Assembly (NCBI GenBank): GCA_037439425.1
Contig: JBBIWA010000070.1
Span: forward strand, 1-32,298
Source: JBBIWA01 sp037439425
GTDB taxonomy: Bacteria > Acidobacteriota > Blastocatellia > RBC074
DNA: 32,298 bases
Direction: 5' to 3'
Of this stretch, positions 18,101-25,706 are shown piece by piece (position 1 is the first letter of the stretch; the number at the start of each line of letters is the position of its first letter). The notes below the pieces were generated by a model, which was not told where the DNA came from, searched no databases, and saw only the letters and a program-made list of their open reading frames with translations. Made by a program: the position numbers and the translations under genes.

Positions 18101-18468
18101 CAGGCATTGGCCCGCTCATTGGCAAACGCACCTGGGGCGGCCTGATTGGGATCTACGATTATCCGCAGTTGATTGACGGCGGAGTGGTGACGGCGCCGCG
18201 CGTGGCCTTTTACAACCTGCAAGGCGAGTGGGATGTCGAGAACTACGGCACACCACCAGATATTGAAGTTGACTTCGATCCGGCTCAGTGGCGCAAGGGG
18301 CATGACCTGCAACTGGAGAAAGCCGTCGAAGTGGTGTTGGCTGAACTGAAGAGGAAGCCAACGCCGAAATACAAGAGACCGCCTTATCCGAATTACAACA
18401 ATGGAGCTGGGCCGGTTGCTGTTGGCAGCACAAACAGTAAAGCAGCCCAAAGCGGCAGCCGGAAATAG
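15121..18468 (+). CDS. Tricorn-like S41 serine protease
   Basis: A large exported protease that degrades peptides to short fragments. The 1115-residue protein has a signal peptide (MKKLLILALLLALTSLGVAQ). A beta-propeller half with many PD40-type repeats follows (FSPDGSMIAF, WSPDGKWIAYFS, WSPDSKKIAYTD, WSPDSQWIAYTK). A Ser/Ala/Lys-rich linker near 545-575, the tricorn core, a PDZ domain (about 785-860, VNVGDYLIAVNGREV) and an S41 catalytic domain complete it. Catalytic candidates are H760/H761 (SVGHHNTFG) and nucleophile S982 (NEYAGSGGDLM), with DERFNGGG as the oxyanion-side strand. All parts are present. The start at 15121 has GGAGG eight bases upstream. It follows the M16 partner by 171 bases and may share its transcript. 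Tricorn plus DPP-IV plus M16 suggests sequential peptide breakdown. Confidence 0.93.
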   Translation: MKKLLILALLLALTSLGVAQSERPLLLQKPSLSKTHIVFNFAGDLWIVPREGGAATRLTTGVGMETSPIFSPDGSMIAFTGQYDGNTDVYVVPATGGVPKRLTYHPAPDEVVGWAPDGKQILFRSSRSSYSRFPRLFTISIGGGFPTEIPLPMGYDAAYSPDGASLAYMPLVPAFQQWKNYRGGMTTKIWIAKLSDSSVTEIPRQNSNDFNPMWTAEKPEKVFFLSDRNGRFTLFEYDTRSKRVTQLVKNDGLDIKSAQAGPGAIVYEQFGEIKLYDLKSGQVKKVHITLSGDLASVRPRYEKVAARITNLALSPTGARAVFEARGEIITVPAEKGNARNLTNSPGVAERDPAWSPDGKWIAYFSDESGEYALHLSPQSGLGEVKKINLGNPPSFFYSPVWSPDSKKIAYTDKRLNLWYVEIEKGTPVKVDTNTYDNPWRVLDPAWSPDSQWIAYTKQLKNRMCAVFIYSLAEAKTTQITDGMSDARFAGFDKNGKYLYFTASTDAGPTTGWLDMSSFPHNVTRSVYVVVLKRGEASPLAPESDEEKVQDSTGSSSDRAKEAAQAAAKPDEKKESPKVTIDFDGIGQRILALPIPAKNYVGMSVGKSGVLLLAEGQGSGLRGSPSVTIHRFELEKKKFEKVQENVTAFTVSANGEKMLVSTGLGPARRFTIMPTMTPPKPGEGVLKTEEMEVYVDPRAEWRQMYQEVWRIQRDFFYDPGLHGLDYEGTKKRYEAWLDAIAHREDLNYLFREMLSNMSVGHHNTFGGDQPQPNQVPGGLLGCDFTVENGRYRFAKIYNGENWNPNLRAPLTQPGVEVNVGDYLIAVNGREVRASDNVYAFFEGKANKQVLIKVSANADGSNAREYTVVPVASETALRNLDWIESNRRKVDQMSGGKLAYVYLPDTAGGGFTNFNRYYFSQIDKEGAVIDERFNGGGTAADYIIDYMRRPLLNRWATREGEDFSTPSASIYGPKAMIINEYAGSGGDLMPWLFRKAGIGPLIGKRTWGGLIGIYDYPQLIDGGVVTAPRVAFYNLQGEWDVENYGTPPDIEVDFDPAQWRKGHDLQLEKAVEVVLAELKRKPTPKYKRPPYPNYNNGAGPVAVGSTNSKAAQSGSRK

Positions 18469-18534
18469 GTCTGTATCTCGCACTCTTGTTATAAGTTGGT
18501 CGGCAAAATAAAGCTGGTATCAATTCCCTAACTC

Positions 18535-18674
18535 CGGAGGAGTCTTTCCATGTCGTCACGGACGACGCGGGAGAGATGATGAAACTCTGGGAGCGCACGC
18601 TTGCGAGCGTGCTCGGTCTTCGGTAATGGCTCGCTCAACGAAGACAGGCACGCAAGGATGCGTGCGTACCCAGG
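18535..18674 (+). repeat. Full copy of the dispersed hairpin repeat
   Basis: It begins ggaggagtctttccatgtc and contains gtcgtcacggacgac, the gcacgcttgcgagcgtgc hairpin and the aggcacgcaaggatgcgtgc hairpin, ending cccaggg. Order and orientation match the full unit at 13389-13526. Together the two copies bracket the non-catalytic M16 and tricorn genes in direct orientation. Confidence 0.8.
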
Positions 18675-18727
18675 GTCTTCCACAGGAGCTCTCTGTTTAT
18701 AGAGCCGCGTCGAGATTATCTTTCTAA

Positions 18728-18777
18728 CCCCTTTAGGAGCGCCCTGCTGACCACCGCCAAGGCAGCTCCTAAAGGGG
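18728..18777. repeat. 13-bp perfect inverted repeat with 24-base loop
   Basis: The arms are cccctttaggagc (18728-18740) and gctcctaaagggg (18765-18777). It lies in the gap between the tricorn and DPP-IV genes. There is no T-run, so it is not a standard terminator. The bases from 18778 to 19234 hold no gene that I can see. Confidence 0.6.
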
Positions 18778-19234
18778 CTCAGGAATTTAATGCCTCGCCT
18801 GACTATAACCAAGGCGCTCAGGGGACAAATGCTGAGGCAGCCAACTTGAGACCGATTGTTATAGCAGATTTATTTTGTCTACCAACTTATCTGCGGCAAT
18901 CTGCGTTTGCGGACACTCATAACTCACCTTGCAGTGAAGACAACATAGCACGGCTTGCCGCCGCCAGATAACTTGAGCCACCAAGCCGGCCAGCTACCAG
19001 GCCACTTTTCTGCTAGAGCAGGAGTTTTCTGTCTGCAAGCCAGGAACCTATCTTATCTTTTGGATTGGCGCTCGCTTTTAAACGCGCCATTCGCATCTGA
19101 AGTAGTCGAACTTGAAACTTCGGTCCAGCTGGTAGTAGCATACGCCCGCCAGTGTTTTTGCAAGTGTCATTCACGCCGTTCACGTTATCAAGGCTGCGAC
19201 GGCTCTCAACACACTGTCTGCGAGGAAATTCAAC

Positions 19235-21442
19235 ATGCGAAGAATTCAAACCATCTGCCTCCTCTGGTTGCTCCTCTTTTTCACTTTAAGCAGCCTGGCG
19301 CAGGACAAGCTGCTCACGCTGGATGATCTCTATGATCCGGTCAAGCGCATCAATTTCAGCGGCTCGCCACCGGTCGGATTGACCTGGCTCCAGCCTGGCC
19401 TCCACTACCTCCAGCGCAGAGCTGATCCGAGCGGAGTGCAGTGGCTGAAAGTAAATGCGCTCACCGGGCAATCAGAGCCTTTCTTTGACGTGGCGAAGAT
19501 GGAGGCTGCTTTTGCCAAACTGCCGGGCTTGAGCGCCGATGATGCCAGGCGCATCCTGCGTCGCCCCTTCTTCCAAATGAACGAAAGCCGGACGGCGGCG
19601 CTCATCAACTACGCCAATGATCTCTTCTACTACCAGTTCGGTAGCGAGACGGCAGTGCGGTTGACCAACACCGCCGAAGAAGAAGTCGGCGAAGAGTTCA
19701 GCCCTGATGGGCGCCTGGTGAGCTTCGTGCGCAACTACAACATCTATCTGGTTGACATCGCCACGCAGCGCGAACGCGCACTCACTTCCGATGGCCACGC
19801 GAAGCGGCTCAATGGACGTTTGGATTGGGTCTATCAGGAAGAGCTTTATGGGAGGGGCAATTTCAAAGGCTACTGGTGGAGTCCCGATGCGACCAAGATC
19901 GCCTACCTACAGCTTGATGAAGCGCCAGTGATGGATTTCGTCGTGGTTGATCACCTCCCACTCAAACAGACTATCGAGACGACTTCTTATCCGAAAGCTG
20001 GTACACCCAATCCGAATGTCCGGCTAGGGGTCGTCAGCGCCGCGGGCGGTGAAACGCGCTGGATTGATTTGTTCAAGTATCAAAGCGTTGAGCCGCTGAT
20101 TGTCCGTGTGGATTGGAAGCCCGATGGTAAGAAGGTGGTCTTTATGGTGCAGAACCGCGAACAGACGTGGCTGGATCTGAACTTCGCCGACCCAGGCACA
20201 GGAAAAGTCGAAACCGCCTTCCGCGAGACCTCTCCGGCCTGGGTGGAGCGGGACAGTCACGAAATCGTCCACTGGCTTAAAGACGGTTCTTTTTTGTGGA
20301 CGAGTGAACGCAGCGGCTGGAAGCACATCTATCACTATTCTGCCGATTGCAAATTGGTCCGCCAGGTGACTTCAGGCAAATGGGAAGTGCGCTCGGTGTA
20401 CGGCGTGGATGAAGAACAAGGTTGGGTCTATTTCTCCGCCACGGAGCGCAGCCACATTGGTAGCGATGTTTATCGCATCAAACTAGACGGGTCGGGTCTG
20501 ACGCGGCTGACGGAAGCTGCTGGCACGCATCAGGCCAACTTCAATCCAACGCTCACTCACTTCATCGATACCTGGAGCAACGCCACCATGCCACCGCAGG
20601 TGCGTCTGCACACTGCTGATGGCAAACTGGTGCGCGTGATTGATGAGAATAAAGTCGAAGTACTCAAGCAATACAAGCTAAGCCAGCCTGAATTTCTGCA
20701 AGTTAAAACGCGCGATGGCTTCATTATGGAAGCGATGCTGATCAAACCACCGGACTTCGATCCGCGGAAGAAGTATCCGGTCTTCGTCCATACCTACGGC
20801 GGGCCGCACGCGCCGCAGGTGCGCAATGCTTGGGGTGGCGTCAATTACATGTGGCATCAAATGCTGGCGCAGAAAGGTTACCTTGTCTGGGTCTGCGACA
20901 ACCGCAGCGCGAGCGGCAAAGGGATGGAATCGGCCTGGCCGATTTATAAAAATCTCGGCGAGCTGGAGCTGCGCGATCTGGAAGATGGTCTGGCCTGGCT
21001 CAAACAACAACCTTACGTTGATGGTTCCCGCATCGGGATCAACGGCTGGAGCTATGGCGGCTACATGGTGGCTTATGCGCTGACGCATTCGACGAGCTTT
21101 AAGATCGGGATTGCTGGTGCGCCGGTAACGGATTGGCATCTCTACGACACGATCTACACTGAGCGCTACATGGCGACGCCACAAAATAATCCCGCAGGCT
21201 ATGAGAAGAGTTCGGTCGTCAAGGCGGCGAAGAACTTACACGGCAAGCTGCTTTTGATTCACGGGGCGATTGATGACAACGTGCATCTGCAGAACTCGAT
21301 TCAGTTCATTTACGAGTTGCAGAGAGCCGGCAAGCAGTTTGACTTCATGATCTATCCCAGGTCGCGCCACGGCGTCGGTGATCCGCTCTTGGTCAAGCAC
21401 ATGCGCGAGATGATGCTCAAATTTATTCTGGAGAATTTGTGA
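19235..21442 (+). CDS. Dipeptidyl peptidase IV (S9 family)
   Basis: An exported serine peptidase removing N-terminal dipeptides. The 735-residue protein has a signal peptide (MRRIQTICLLWLLLFFTLSS). A DPP-IV beta-propeller carries LDWVYQEELYGRG, the double-Glu segment that holds the substrate amino group. The C-terminal alpha/beta hydrolase domain has nucleophile S606 (GWSYGGY), acid D680/D681 (AIDDNVHLQ) and H712 (SRHGVGD). The triad is complete. The start has GAGG 8-11 bases before ATG 19235. Its last 25 codons, from two residues before the catalytic His, are duplicated exactly at 23297-23371 after the ATPase/TOPRIM cassette. The gene is intact despite this. Confidence 0.95.
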   Translation: MRRIQTICLLWLLLFFTLSSLAQDKLLTLDDLYDPVKRINFSGSPPVGLTWLQPGLHYLQRRADPSGVQWLKVNALTGQSEPFFDVAKMEAAFAKLPGLSADDARRILRRPFFQMNESRTAALINYANDLFYYQFGSETAVRLTNTAEEEVGEEFSPDGRLVSFVRNYNIYLVDIATQRERALTSDGHAKRLNGRLDWVYQEELYGRGNFKGYWWSPDATKIAYLQLDEAPVMDFVVVDHLPLKQTIETTSYPKAGTPNPNVRLGVVSAAGGETRWIDLFKYQSVEPLIVRVDWKPDGKKVVFMVQNREQTWLDLNFADPGTGKVETAFRETSPAWVERDSHEIVHWLKDGSFLWTSERSGWKHIYHYSADCKLVRQVTSGKWEVRSVYGVDEEQGWVYFSATERSHIGSDVYRIKLDGSGLTRLTEAAGTHQANFNPTLTHFIDTWSNATMPPQVRLHTADGKLVRVIDENKVEVLKQYKLSQPEFLQVKTRDGFIMEAMLIKPPDFDPRKKYPVFVHTYGGPHAPQVRNAWGGVNYMWHQMLAQKGYLVWVCDNRSASGKGMESAWPIYKNLGELELRDLEDGLAWLKQQPYVDGSRIGINGWSYGGYMVAYALTHSTSFKIGIAGAPVTDWHLYDTIYTERYMATPQNNPAGYEKSSVVKAAKNLHGKLLLIHGAIDDNVHLQNSIQFIYELQRAGKQFDFMIYPRSRHGVGDPLLVKHMREMMLKFILENL
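21362..21436 (+). repeat. 75-bp direct repeat, left copy (DPP-IV 3' end)
   Basis: These bases encode SRHGVGDPLLVKHMREMMLK plus five more residues of DPP-IV. They are identical, base for base, to 23297-23371. Nine bases upstream (gacttcatg, 21341-21349) are also shared with 23282-23290; the bases between differ in length and sequence. Confidence 0.95.
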
Positions 21443-21457
21443 GGTAGAATTTGCTAT

Positions 21458-22630
21458 ATGAACCCATATCGCTTAAGGTCCATCAGAATTCAGGGTTACC
21501 GCCCCTTCAGAGATTTCCTGGCAGAGACTGGGCCTCTTGAAGTGCTGGTGGGCACGAATGGTTCAGGCAAGAGCAGCCTCTTTGAGTTCCTGAAGTTCCT
21601 CCGCGATAGCATGTCTCAGGACATTCCGCCTGAGATAATTGCTGGTTCGATTGGTCAGCGAATCTTTCACTCTCCCGGCCCTGAGCGTTTCATGTGGGAT
21701 GTTGAAGTCGAGGTTGGGCTTCGCGTTCCAATCCACTACCAGGGCGAATTGATGGGTCCGACGGGTCGCGCTACCGTGGTGCGTGAACTTGTCCAGACGG
21801 TCGCCCCCCTTGAGGGCAAGAAGCCTTTTGTGCTGATGGATCGCCAGGGAGGCAAGGCAATAGCCCAAGATCCGGCGTTTGAAAATGCTTTCAAGGAATG
21901 GCCAATTTCAGGGCGGCCCAATCAGTTAGCGCTCAATCTGGTAACTGATCCATCAATCTCGACGCTCCACGGACTGCGTGAGTATATCAGCAGGTGGCGA
22001 TTTTATAGCTCGTTCAAGATCGCGACAGAGAAAATCCGCCGATCGGTGTTGGTTGAGCAAGAACCACTGCTTCATGAGGATGCTGGTAATCTCAGTTCTC
22101 TCTTACATTATCTGATGACAGAACATCCTGTGGCATTCGATGAACTGCAACAACAACTGCGTTCGGTGATTCCCGGATTCAAGGGACTAACTGTCAAAGC
22201 GCGAGGTGGCCCTGGTGAAGTAATGGCTTTTTGGCGCGAAGAGGGTGTGGATAGTGAATTGAGCCTGGCAGATCTGTCCGATGGTATTCTGCGATTGATT
22301 TGCTGGACCGTCCTCTGTCTCCAACCCAACCCACCATCACTCATTTGTATTGATGAGCCGGATCAAGGAGTGCATCCACGCACTCTGCCTATTTTGGCTG
22401 GCCTGTTTGAGCAGGCCAGCGCGCGGACACAGATTTTTTTGGCCACTCATGCTTCTTACTTCCTCATGCAGTTCGACCTCTCACGCATCGCAGTGATGCG
22501 TAAGGAAGATGGAGAGGCCAAATATTTGAGGCCGGGTGACTCGGCGGTGCTGATGCAAAATCTGAAGGATTTCGGCCCTGCTGAGTTGGAGATCATGCAC
22601 CGGAGTGATGAACTGGAGCGCCTGGCATGA
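21458..22630 (+). CDS. RecF/OLD-like AAA ATPase (COG4637 type)
   Basis: A 390-residue cytoplasmic ABC-type ATPase of the AAA_21/AAA_15 group. It opens LRSIRIQGYRPFRDF, the usual first strand, then Walker A GTNGSGKSS (32-40). An ABC-signature-like LSLADLSDG (268-276), Walker B SLICIDEPDQ (D299, E300) and the switch His H331 (LATHASYFL) follow. All ATPase motifs are intact. The middle lacks a long coiled coil, so it is a compact form. Its stop overlaps the start of the next gene (ATGA), so the two are translationally coupled. Pairs of such ATPases with DUF4276 proteins are widespread in bacteria. By analogy with PARIS and OLD systems they may be anti-phage, but this is not shown here. Confidence 0.9.
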   Translation: MNPYRLRSIRIQGYRPFRDFLAETGPLEVLVGTNGSGKSSLFEFLKFLRDSMSQDIPPEIIAGSIGQRIFHSPGPERFMWDVEVEVGLRVPIHYQGELMGPTGRATVVRELVQTVAPLEGKKPFVLMDRQGGKAIAQDPAFENAFKEWPISGRPNQLALNLVTDPSISTLHGLREYISRWRFYSSFKIATEKIRRSVLVEQEPLLHEDAGNLSSLLHYLMTEHPVAFDELQQQLRSVIPGFKGLTVKARGGPGEVMAFWREEGVDSELSLADLSDGILRLICWTVLCLQPNPPSLICIDEPDQGVHPRTLPILAGLFEQASARTQIFLATHASYFLMQFDLSRIAVMRKEDGEAKYLRPGDSAVLMQNLKDFGPAELEIMHRSDELERLA

Positions 22631-23271
22631 AGGTCGTGGTCTACGTGGAAGGCCCTGCCGACAAGGCTGTCATGACGGCGCTTCTTCGGCCCTTGCTAGA
22701 GCGAAAAAGGCAAGAGGGTATCACGATTGATTTTTTTGATCTGGGTGGGAAGGGCCCGTTACTGGAAAAGGGGCCTGGCAGAGCAGTCAATATTTTGCTG
22801 GCTGATTCTAGCGCGGTCGTGGTGGTGTTACCTGATCTCTATCCGAGGGATGTATCCTTTCCCCACGAAACGTACAATCAGTTGAGGGAGGGATTGTACA
22901 GACGCTTCAAAACAGTCTGGCATCAGAAAGCTAAGAGGAGAAAGCTGCTGACAGATCATTTTCGCGTCTTTTGTTTTAAGTATGATTTGGAAACGTTGGT
23001 TTTGGCGGCAGAGGAAGAATTGAAGAAGCAGCTCGGGATCAAGAGACTCAGGAGAACCTGGCAGCTTCCAGTTGAGGATCAAAATCATAGCAATCCGCCA
23101 AAAGAAGTCGTCGAAGCGCTATTCCAAAAGTATCGCAAGCGAGGTTATCAAACCACAGATGCAGTGAAGATTTTGGATGCGACTAGGTGTAGTTATCACG
23201 AGATCGCGACGAAATGTCCGCAGTGCTTCAAACCGTTCGTAGAATTCATCGAAAGTCTGCCAGAGATCTAG
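22627..23271 (+). CDS. DUF4276-like TOPRIM-fold protein
   Basis: A 214-residue partner of the ATPase. It starts KVVVYVEGPADK, with E8 at the TOPRIM glutamate position, and has VVVVLPDLYPRD (D70, D75) where the TOPRIM Asp pair lies. Later parts follow the DUF4276 order: a CFKYDLETLVLAAEEEL helix, PPKEVVEALFQKYRKRGY, and the end IATKCPQCFKPFVEFIESL. TOPRIM proteins of this kind act as metal-dependent nucleases or related effectors. The overlap with the ATPase suggests a fixed complex. Family assignment is by motif pattern; the nuclease activity is inferred. Confidence 0.75.
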   Translation: MKVVVYVEGPADKAVMTALLRPLLERKRQEGITIDFFDLGGKGPLLEKGPGRAVNILLADSSAVVVVLPDLYPRDVSFPHETYNQLREGLYRRFKTVWHQKAKRRKLLTDHFRVFCFKYDLETLVLAAEEELKKQLGIKRLRRTWQLPVEDQNHSNPPKEVVEALFQKYRKRGYQTTDAVKILDATRCSYHEIATKCPQCFKPFVEFIESLPEI

Positions 23272-23296
23272 GGAGCAACCCGACTTCATGCCGAAG

Positions 23297-23371
23297 TCGC
23301 GCCACGGCGTCGGTGATCCGCTCTTGGTCAAGCACATGCGCGAGATGATGCTCAAATTTATTCTGGAGAAT
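23297..23371 (+). repeat. 75-bp direct repeat, right copy
   Basis: Identical to 21362-21436. It is preceded by gacttcatgccgaag, which keeps the DPP-IV frame (DFMPKSRHG), and followed by cta taa, so the copy again ends in Leu and a stop. It lies 25 bases after the stop of the DUF4276 gene. It has no start of its own and is not a gene. Confidence 0.95.
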
Positions 23372-23579
23372 CTATAACTCTGGCCGCAGATTTAGCTCTC
23401 AGCTTCGGCAAGAGTTGCGCGGAACTACAGCCGTGTTAGAATCGGCCTGGAAGTAGGTTTTATGGAAGAGCTCCCCAAACAGGAGTGGACCATCGCAGTT
23501 GGCCATACTTTTTTGCCTCCTCCTCGCTGCCGTGACTGCGTTGGTGCCGTAGCTCAACTGATCGGAGAAGCGGGAAGCT

Positions 23580-24473
23580 ATGTGGAAGCACGAGTATGCT
23601 GAGATCAACGGACTGAAACTGCACTACGTCAAGCAAGGAGAGGGCAAGACGATCCTTTTTCTCCATGGCTTTCCTGAGTTCTGGTATGCCTGGCGCAAAC
23701 AGCTCGTTGAGTTCGGCAAAGACCATCAGGCCGTCGCTTTTGACATGCGCGGCTACAACTTGTCAGACAAGCCGGAGAAGGTAGAAGATTATGCTGTGCC
23801 GCTGCTGGTGGCCGATGTCAAAGGGATGCTCGATTATCTGAGTAAAGGCAAGAAAGCGATCCTGGTAGCGCACGATTGGGGCGGGGCGGTCGCCTGGGCT
23901 TTCGCCATTGCGCATCCAGAGTACCTGGAGAAATTGATTATCATCAATGCGCCGCATCCTGGAATCTTCGCGCGCGAGCTGCAATCAAATCCCAAGCAGC
24001 AGCGGGCGAGCGCCTATATGAACTTCTTCCGCAGCCCACAAGCCGAAGCCGCACTCAGCGCGAACAATTACGCCCTGCTGGCCAATGCGGTCTTCAGTAG
24101 CTCGACCAAGCCGGAGGTCTTTACTGCAGAGGATCGTCAGGCTTATCTTGAAGCCTGGTCGCAAGCGGGCGCACTGACGGGCGGACTGAATTACTATCGC
24201 GCAGCCAGGGTCGGGCCGCCGGCGCAGCAAGCAGCAGACAGTGACGCAAGGCCTGATCCGGCTCCTCTTGTCAGGTCTGCTTCACTGACTGTTAAAGTGC
24301 CGACGCTGGTGATCTGGGGCGAAAAAGATACCGCGCTGCTGACTGGCAATCTCGCAGGGCTCGATCAGTATGTGCCCGATCTGCAAATCAAGTGCGTTCC
24401 CAATGGCAGTCACTGGGTCATTCACGAGGAGCCGGAGCTGGTCAATGGCTACATTCGCGAATTCATCAAATGA
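23580..24473 (+). CDS. Alpha/beta hydrolase, epoxide hydrolase-like
   Basis: A 297-residue cytoplasmic hydrolase. It has HGFPEFWYAWRKQ (the HGxP oxyanion motif), RGYNLSDKP, nucleophile D99 in VAHDWGG, acid D250 in WGEKDTALL and H278 in GSHWVIHE. An Asp nucleophile together with HGxP fits epoxide hydrolases. Haloalkane dehalogenases are close relatives and cannot be fully excluded, though the cap segment has NYYRA, with a tyrosine where epoxide hydrolases use one. There is no signal peptide. The stretch of Pro, Ala and Asp at about 217-232 is an unusual insertion in the cap-core junction. Upstream lies only the duplicated DPP-IV tail and about 200 bases without a gene. Confidence 0.88.
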   Translation: MWKHEYAEINGLKLHYVKQGEGKTILFLHGFPEFWYAWRKQLVEFGKDHQAVAFDMRGYNLSDKPEKVEDYAVPLLVADVKGMLDYLSKGKKAILVAHDWGGAVAWAFAIAHPEYLEKLIIINAPHPGIFARELQSNPKQQRASAYMNFFRSPQAEAALSANNYALLANAVFSSSTKPEVFTAEDRQAYLEAWSQAGALTGGLNYYRAARVGPPAQQAADSDARPDPAPLVRSASLTVKVPTLVIWGEKDTALLTGNLAGLDQYVPDLQIKCVPNGSHWVIHEEPELVNGYIREFIK

Positions 24474-24604
24474 CCCCGAGGAGAAAACTTCCTTGCGGCG
24501 CTCTTATCCGGATGAACTCCAGCAGGCCGAAAAAGCCGCAGTGGCAGCCAAGCAGGAGAAGTGAATTCGCAACCATCAACCACCAAAGAATAAGGAGACT
24601 AGTT

Positions 24605-25624
24605 ATGCAACCGAAATTATTTTTCCGATTACGCACGCTGGCGCTGCTGGGGCTGGCACTTGGCCTGCTCGCCTCTTCGGCCAGTGCGCAGAATCCAGCT
24701 TCAGCTCAGCCACCATCGCCAGCTGAGCAAGAGGCGATGAACAAGATGCTCACCGCTGGCCAGGCTAATGATTTCACGGCTCTGTTTGCTGCTGCGAGCG
24801 AATACGTCAAGAAGTTTCCCAAGAGCACCTGGCGGCCAGAGGTGGCCCGACGAATCGCGATGAAGCTCGGGGAGAAGAAGGAATCTGCGGACTACATTCC
24901 GCTGGCCGAAAACTTCCTGACGATCTTCACCGAGTCGAGCGAAGCCGCGCTGATTCAGCCGAGCTTGATTGATGCCTACAATAGAGCCAATCGCTTCGAT
25001 GATGGATTCAGAGTTGGTGCCGCCTATTTGGAGAAGAACCCGGAAGATGTCATGGTGCTGACTAACCTGGCCCTGATCGGCGTGGATCAGGCCAAACGCC
25101 AGAATCCGAAGTTCGTGCAGCAAAGCGCGCAGTATGCAACCAAGGCCGTGTCTTTGATTGAGGCTGACAAGCTACCCGCGAGTATGAGCCCCGAACTGAA
25201 GAGCGAATTCAAAACCAGATGGCTAGGCCAGCTCTATCAATCCTTGGGCTTGATCTCCTATATGAACAACAACCGTGAGGATGCAAAGGCCAAGATGGAG
25301 AAGGCTGCAGCGGCCGATGCCACTGACCCCTTCGTCTTTGCCATACTCGGCAGCCTCGTCAATGATGAGTATCAGCAGTTGGCTCAGCAACACAAGACGA
25401 TGGCGGCCGGACCGCAGAAGGATGAGCTCCTCAAACAGGCCTACGCCAAGATAGATCAGGTGATCGAGCTCTTTGCCCGCTCGGTGGCGTTAGCCACTGG
25501 CAGACCTGAGTACCAACCATTGCACGATCAGATCCGGCAAGACCTGGAGGTCTACTACAAATTCCGCCATAACAATTCAACTGAAGGATTGCAGGAGTTG
25601 ATTGATAAGTATAAAAAACCGTAA
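24605..25624 (+). CDS. Exported TPR-like protein
   Basis: A 339-residue protein with a signal peptide (hydrophobic to about residue 23, then SASAQ) and an all-helical mature part. A Pro/Ala-rich segment (PASAQPPSPAEQEAMN) is followed by helix pairs resembling tetratricopeptide repeats: KFPKSTWRPEVARRIAMKLG, YLEKNPEDVMVLTNLALIGV, and NREDAKAKMEKAAAADATDP. It is likely a periplasmic scaffold for protein contacts. The start at ATG 24605 has AAGGAG 7-12 bases upstream. Frames open further upstream, but their codons overlap the end of the hydrolase gene. It follows that gene by 131 bases and may share its transcript. Confidence 0.82.
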   Translation: MQPKLFFRLRTLALLGLALGLLASSASAQNPASAQPPSPAEQEAMNKMLTAGQANDFTALFAAASEYVKKFPKSTWRPEVARRIAMKLGEKKESADYIPLAENFLTIFTESSEAALIQPSLIDAYNRANRFDDGFRVGAAYLEKNPEDVMVLTNLALIGVDQAKRQNPKFVQQSAQYATKAVSLIEADKLPASMSPELKSEFKTRWLGQLYQSLGLISYMNNNREDAKAKMEKAAAADATDPFVFAILGSLVNDEYQQLAQQHKTMAAGPQKDELLKQAYAKIDQVIELFARSVALATGRPEYQPLHDQIRQDLEVYYKFRHNNSTEGLQELIDKYKKP

Positions 25625-25706
25625 GACCTGTTAGTCAGTTGTTTGTTGCTCGCCTATTACTCTTGCAACTGGGCAACGGACAAAACTACACCGCCTTTGT
25701 CGCCGC

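Larger units (their letters stand above)
21437..23296 (+). mobile_element. Putative inserted two-gene cassette
   Basis: The segment between the two 75-bp copies holds only the ATPase and DUF4276 genes. It starts at the DPP-IV stop and ends where the DPP-IV 3' sequence resumes in frame. Base composition looks lower in GC: 28 of 60 bases are G or C at 22981-23040, against 40 of 60 at 20881-20940 (spot counts). No integrase, transposase or terminal inverted repeat is visible. The insertion reading is an inference from the repeat. Confidence 0.5.

Noticed and set aside
18846..18874. Possible promoter (ttgaga, 17 bases, tttatt)
   Set aside because: The -10 box is poor and it lies about 360 bases before the DPP-IV start. 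Such matches are expected by chance.
24370..24564. Small frame at the end of the hydrolase gene (ending AEKAAVAAKQEK)
   Set aside because: Its first half overlaps the hydrolase in another frame, and the last 30 codons alone have no start or ribosome site.
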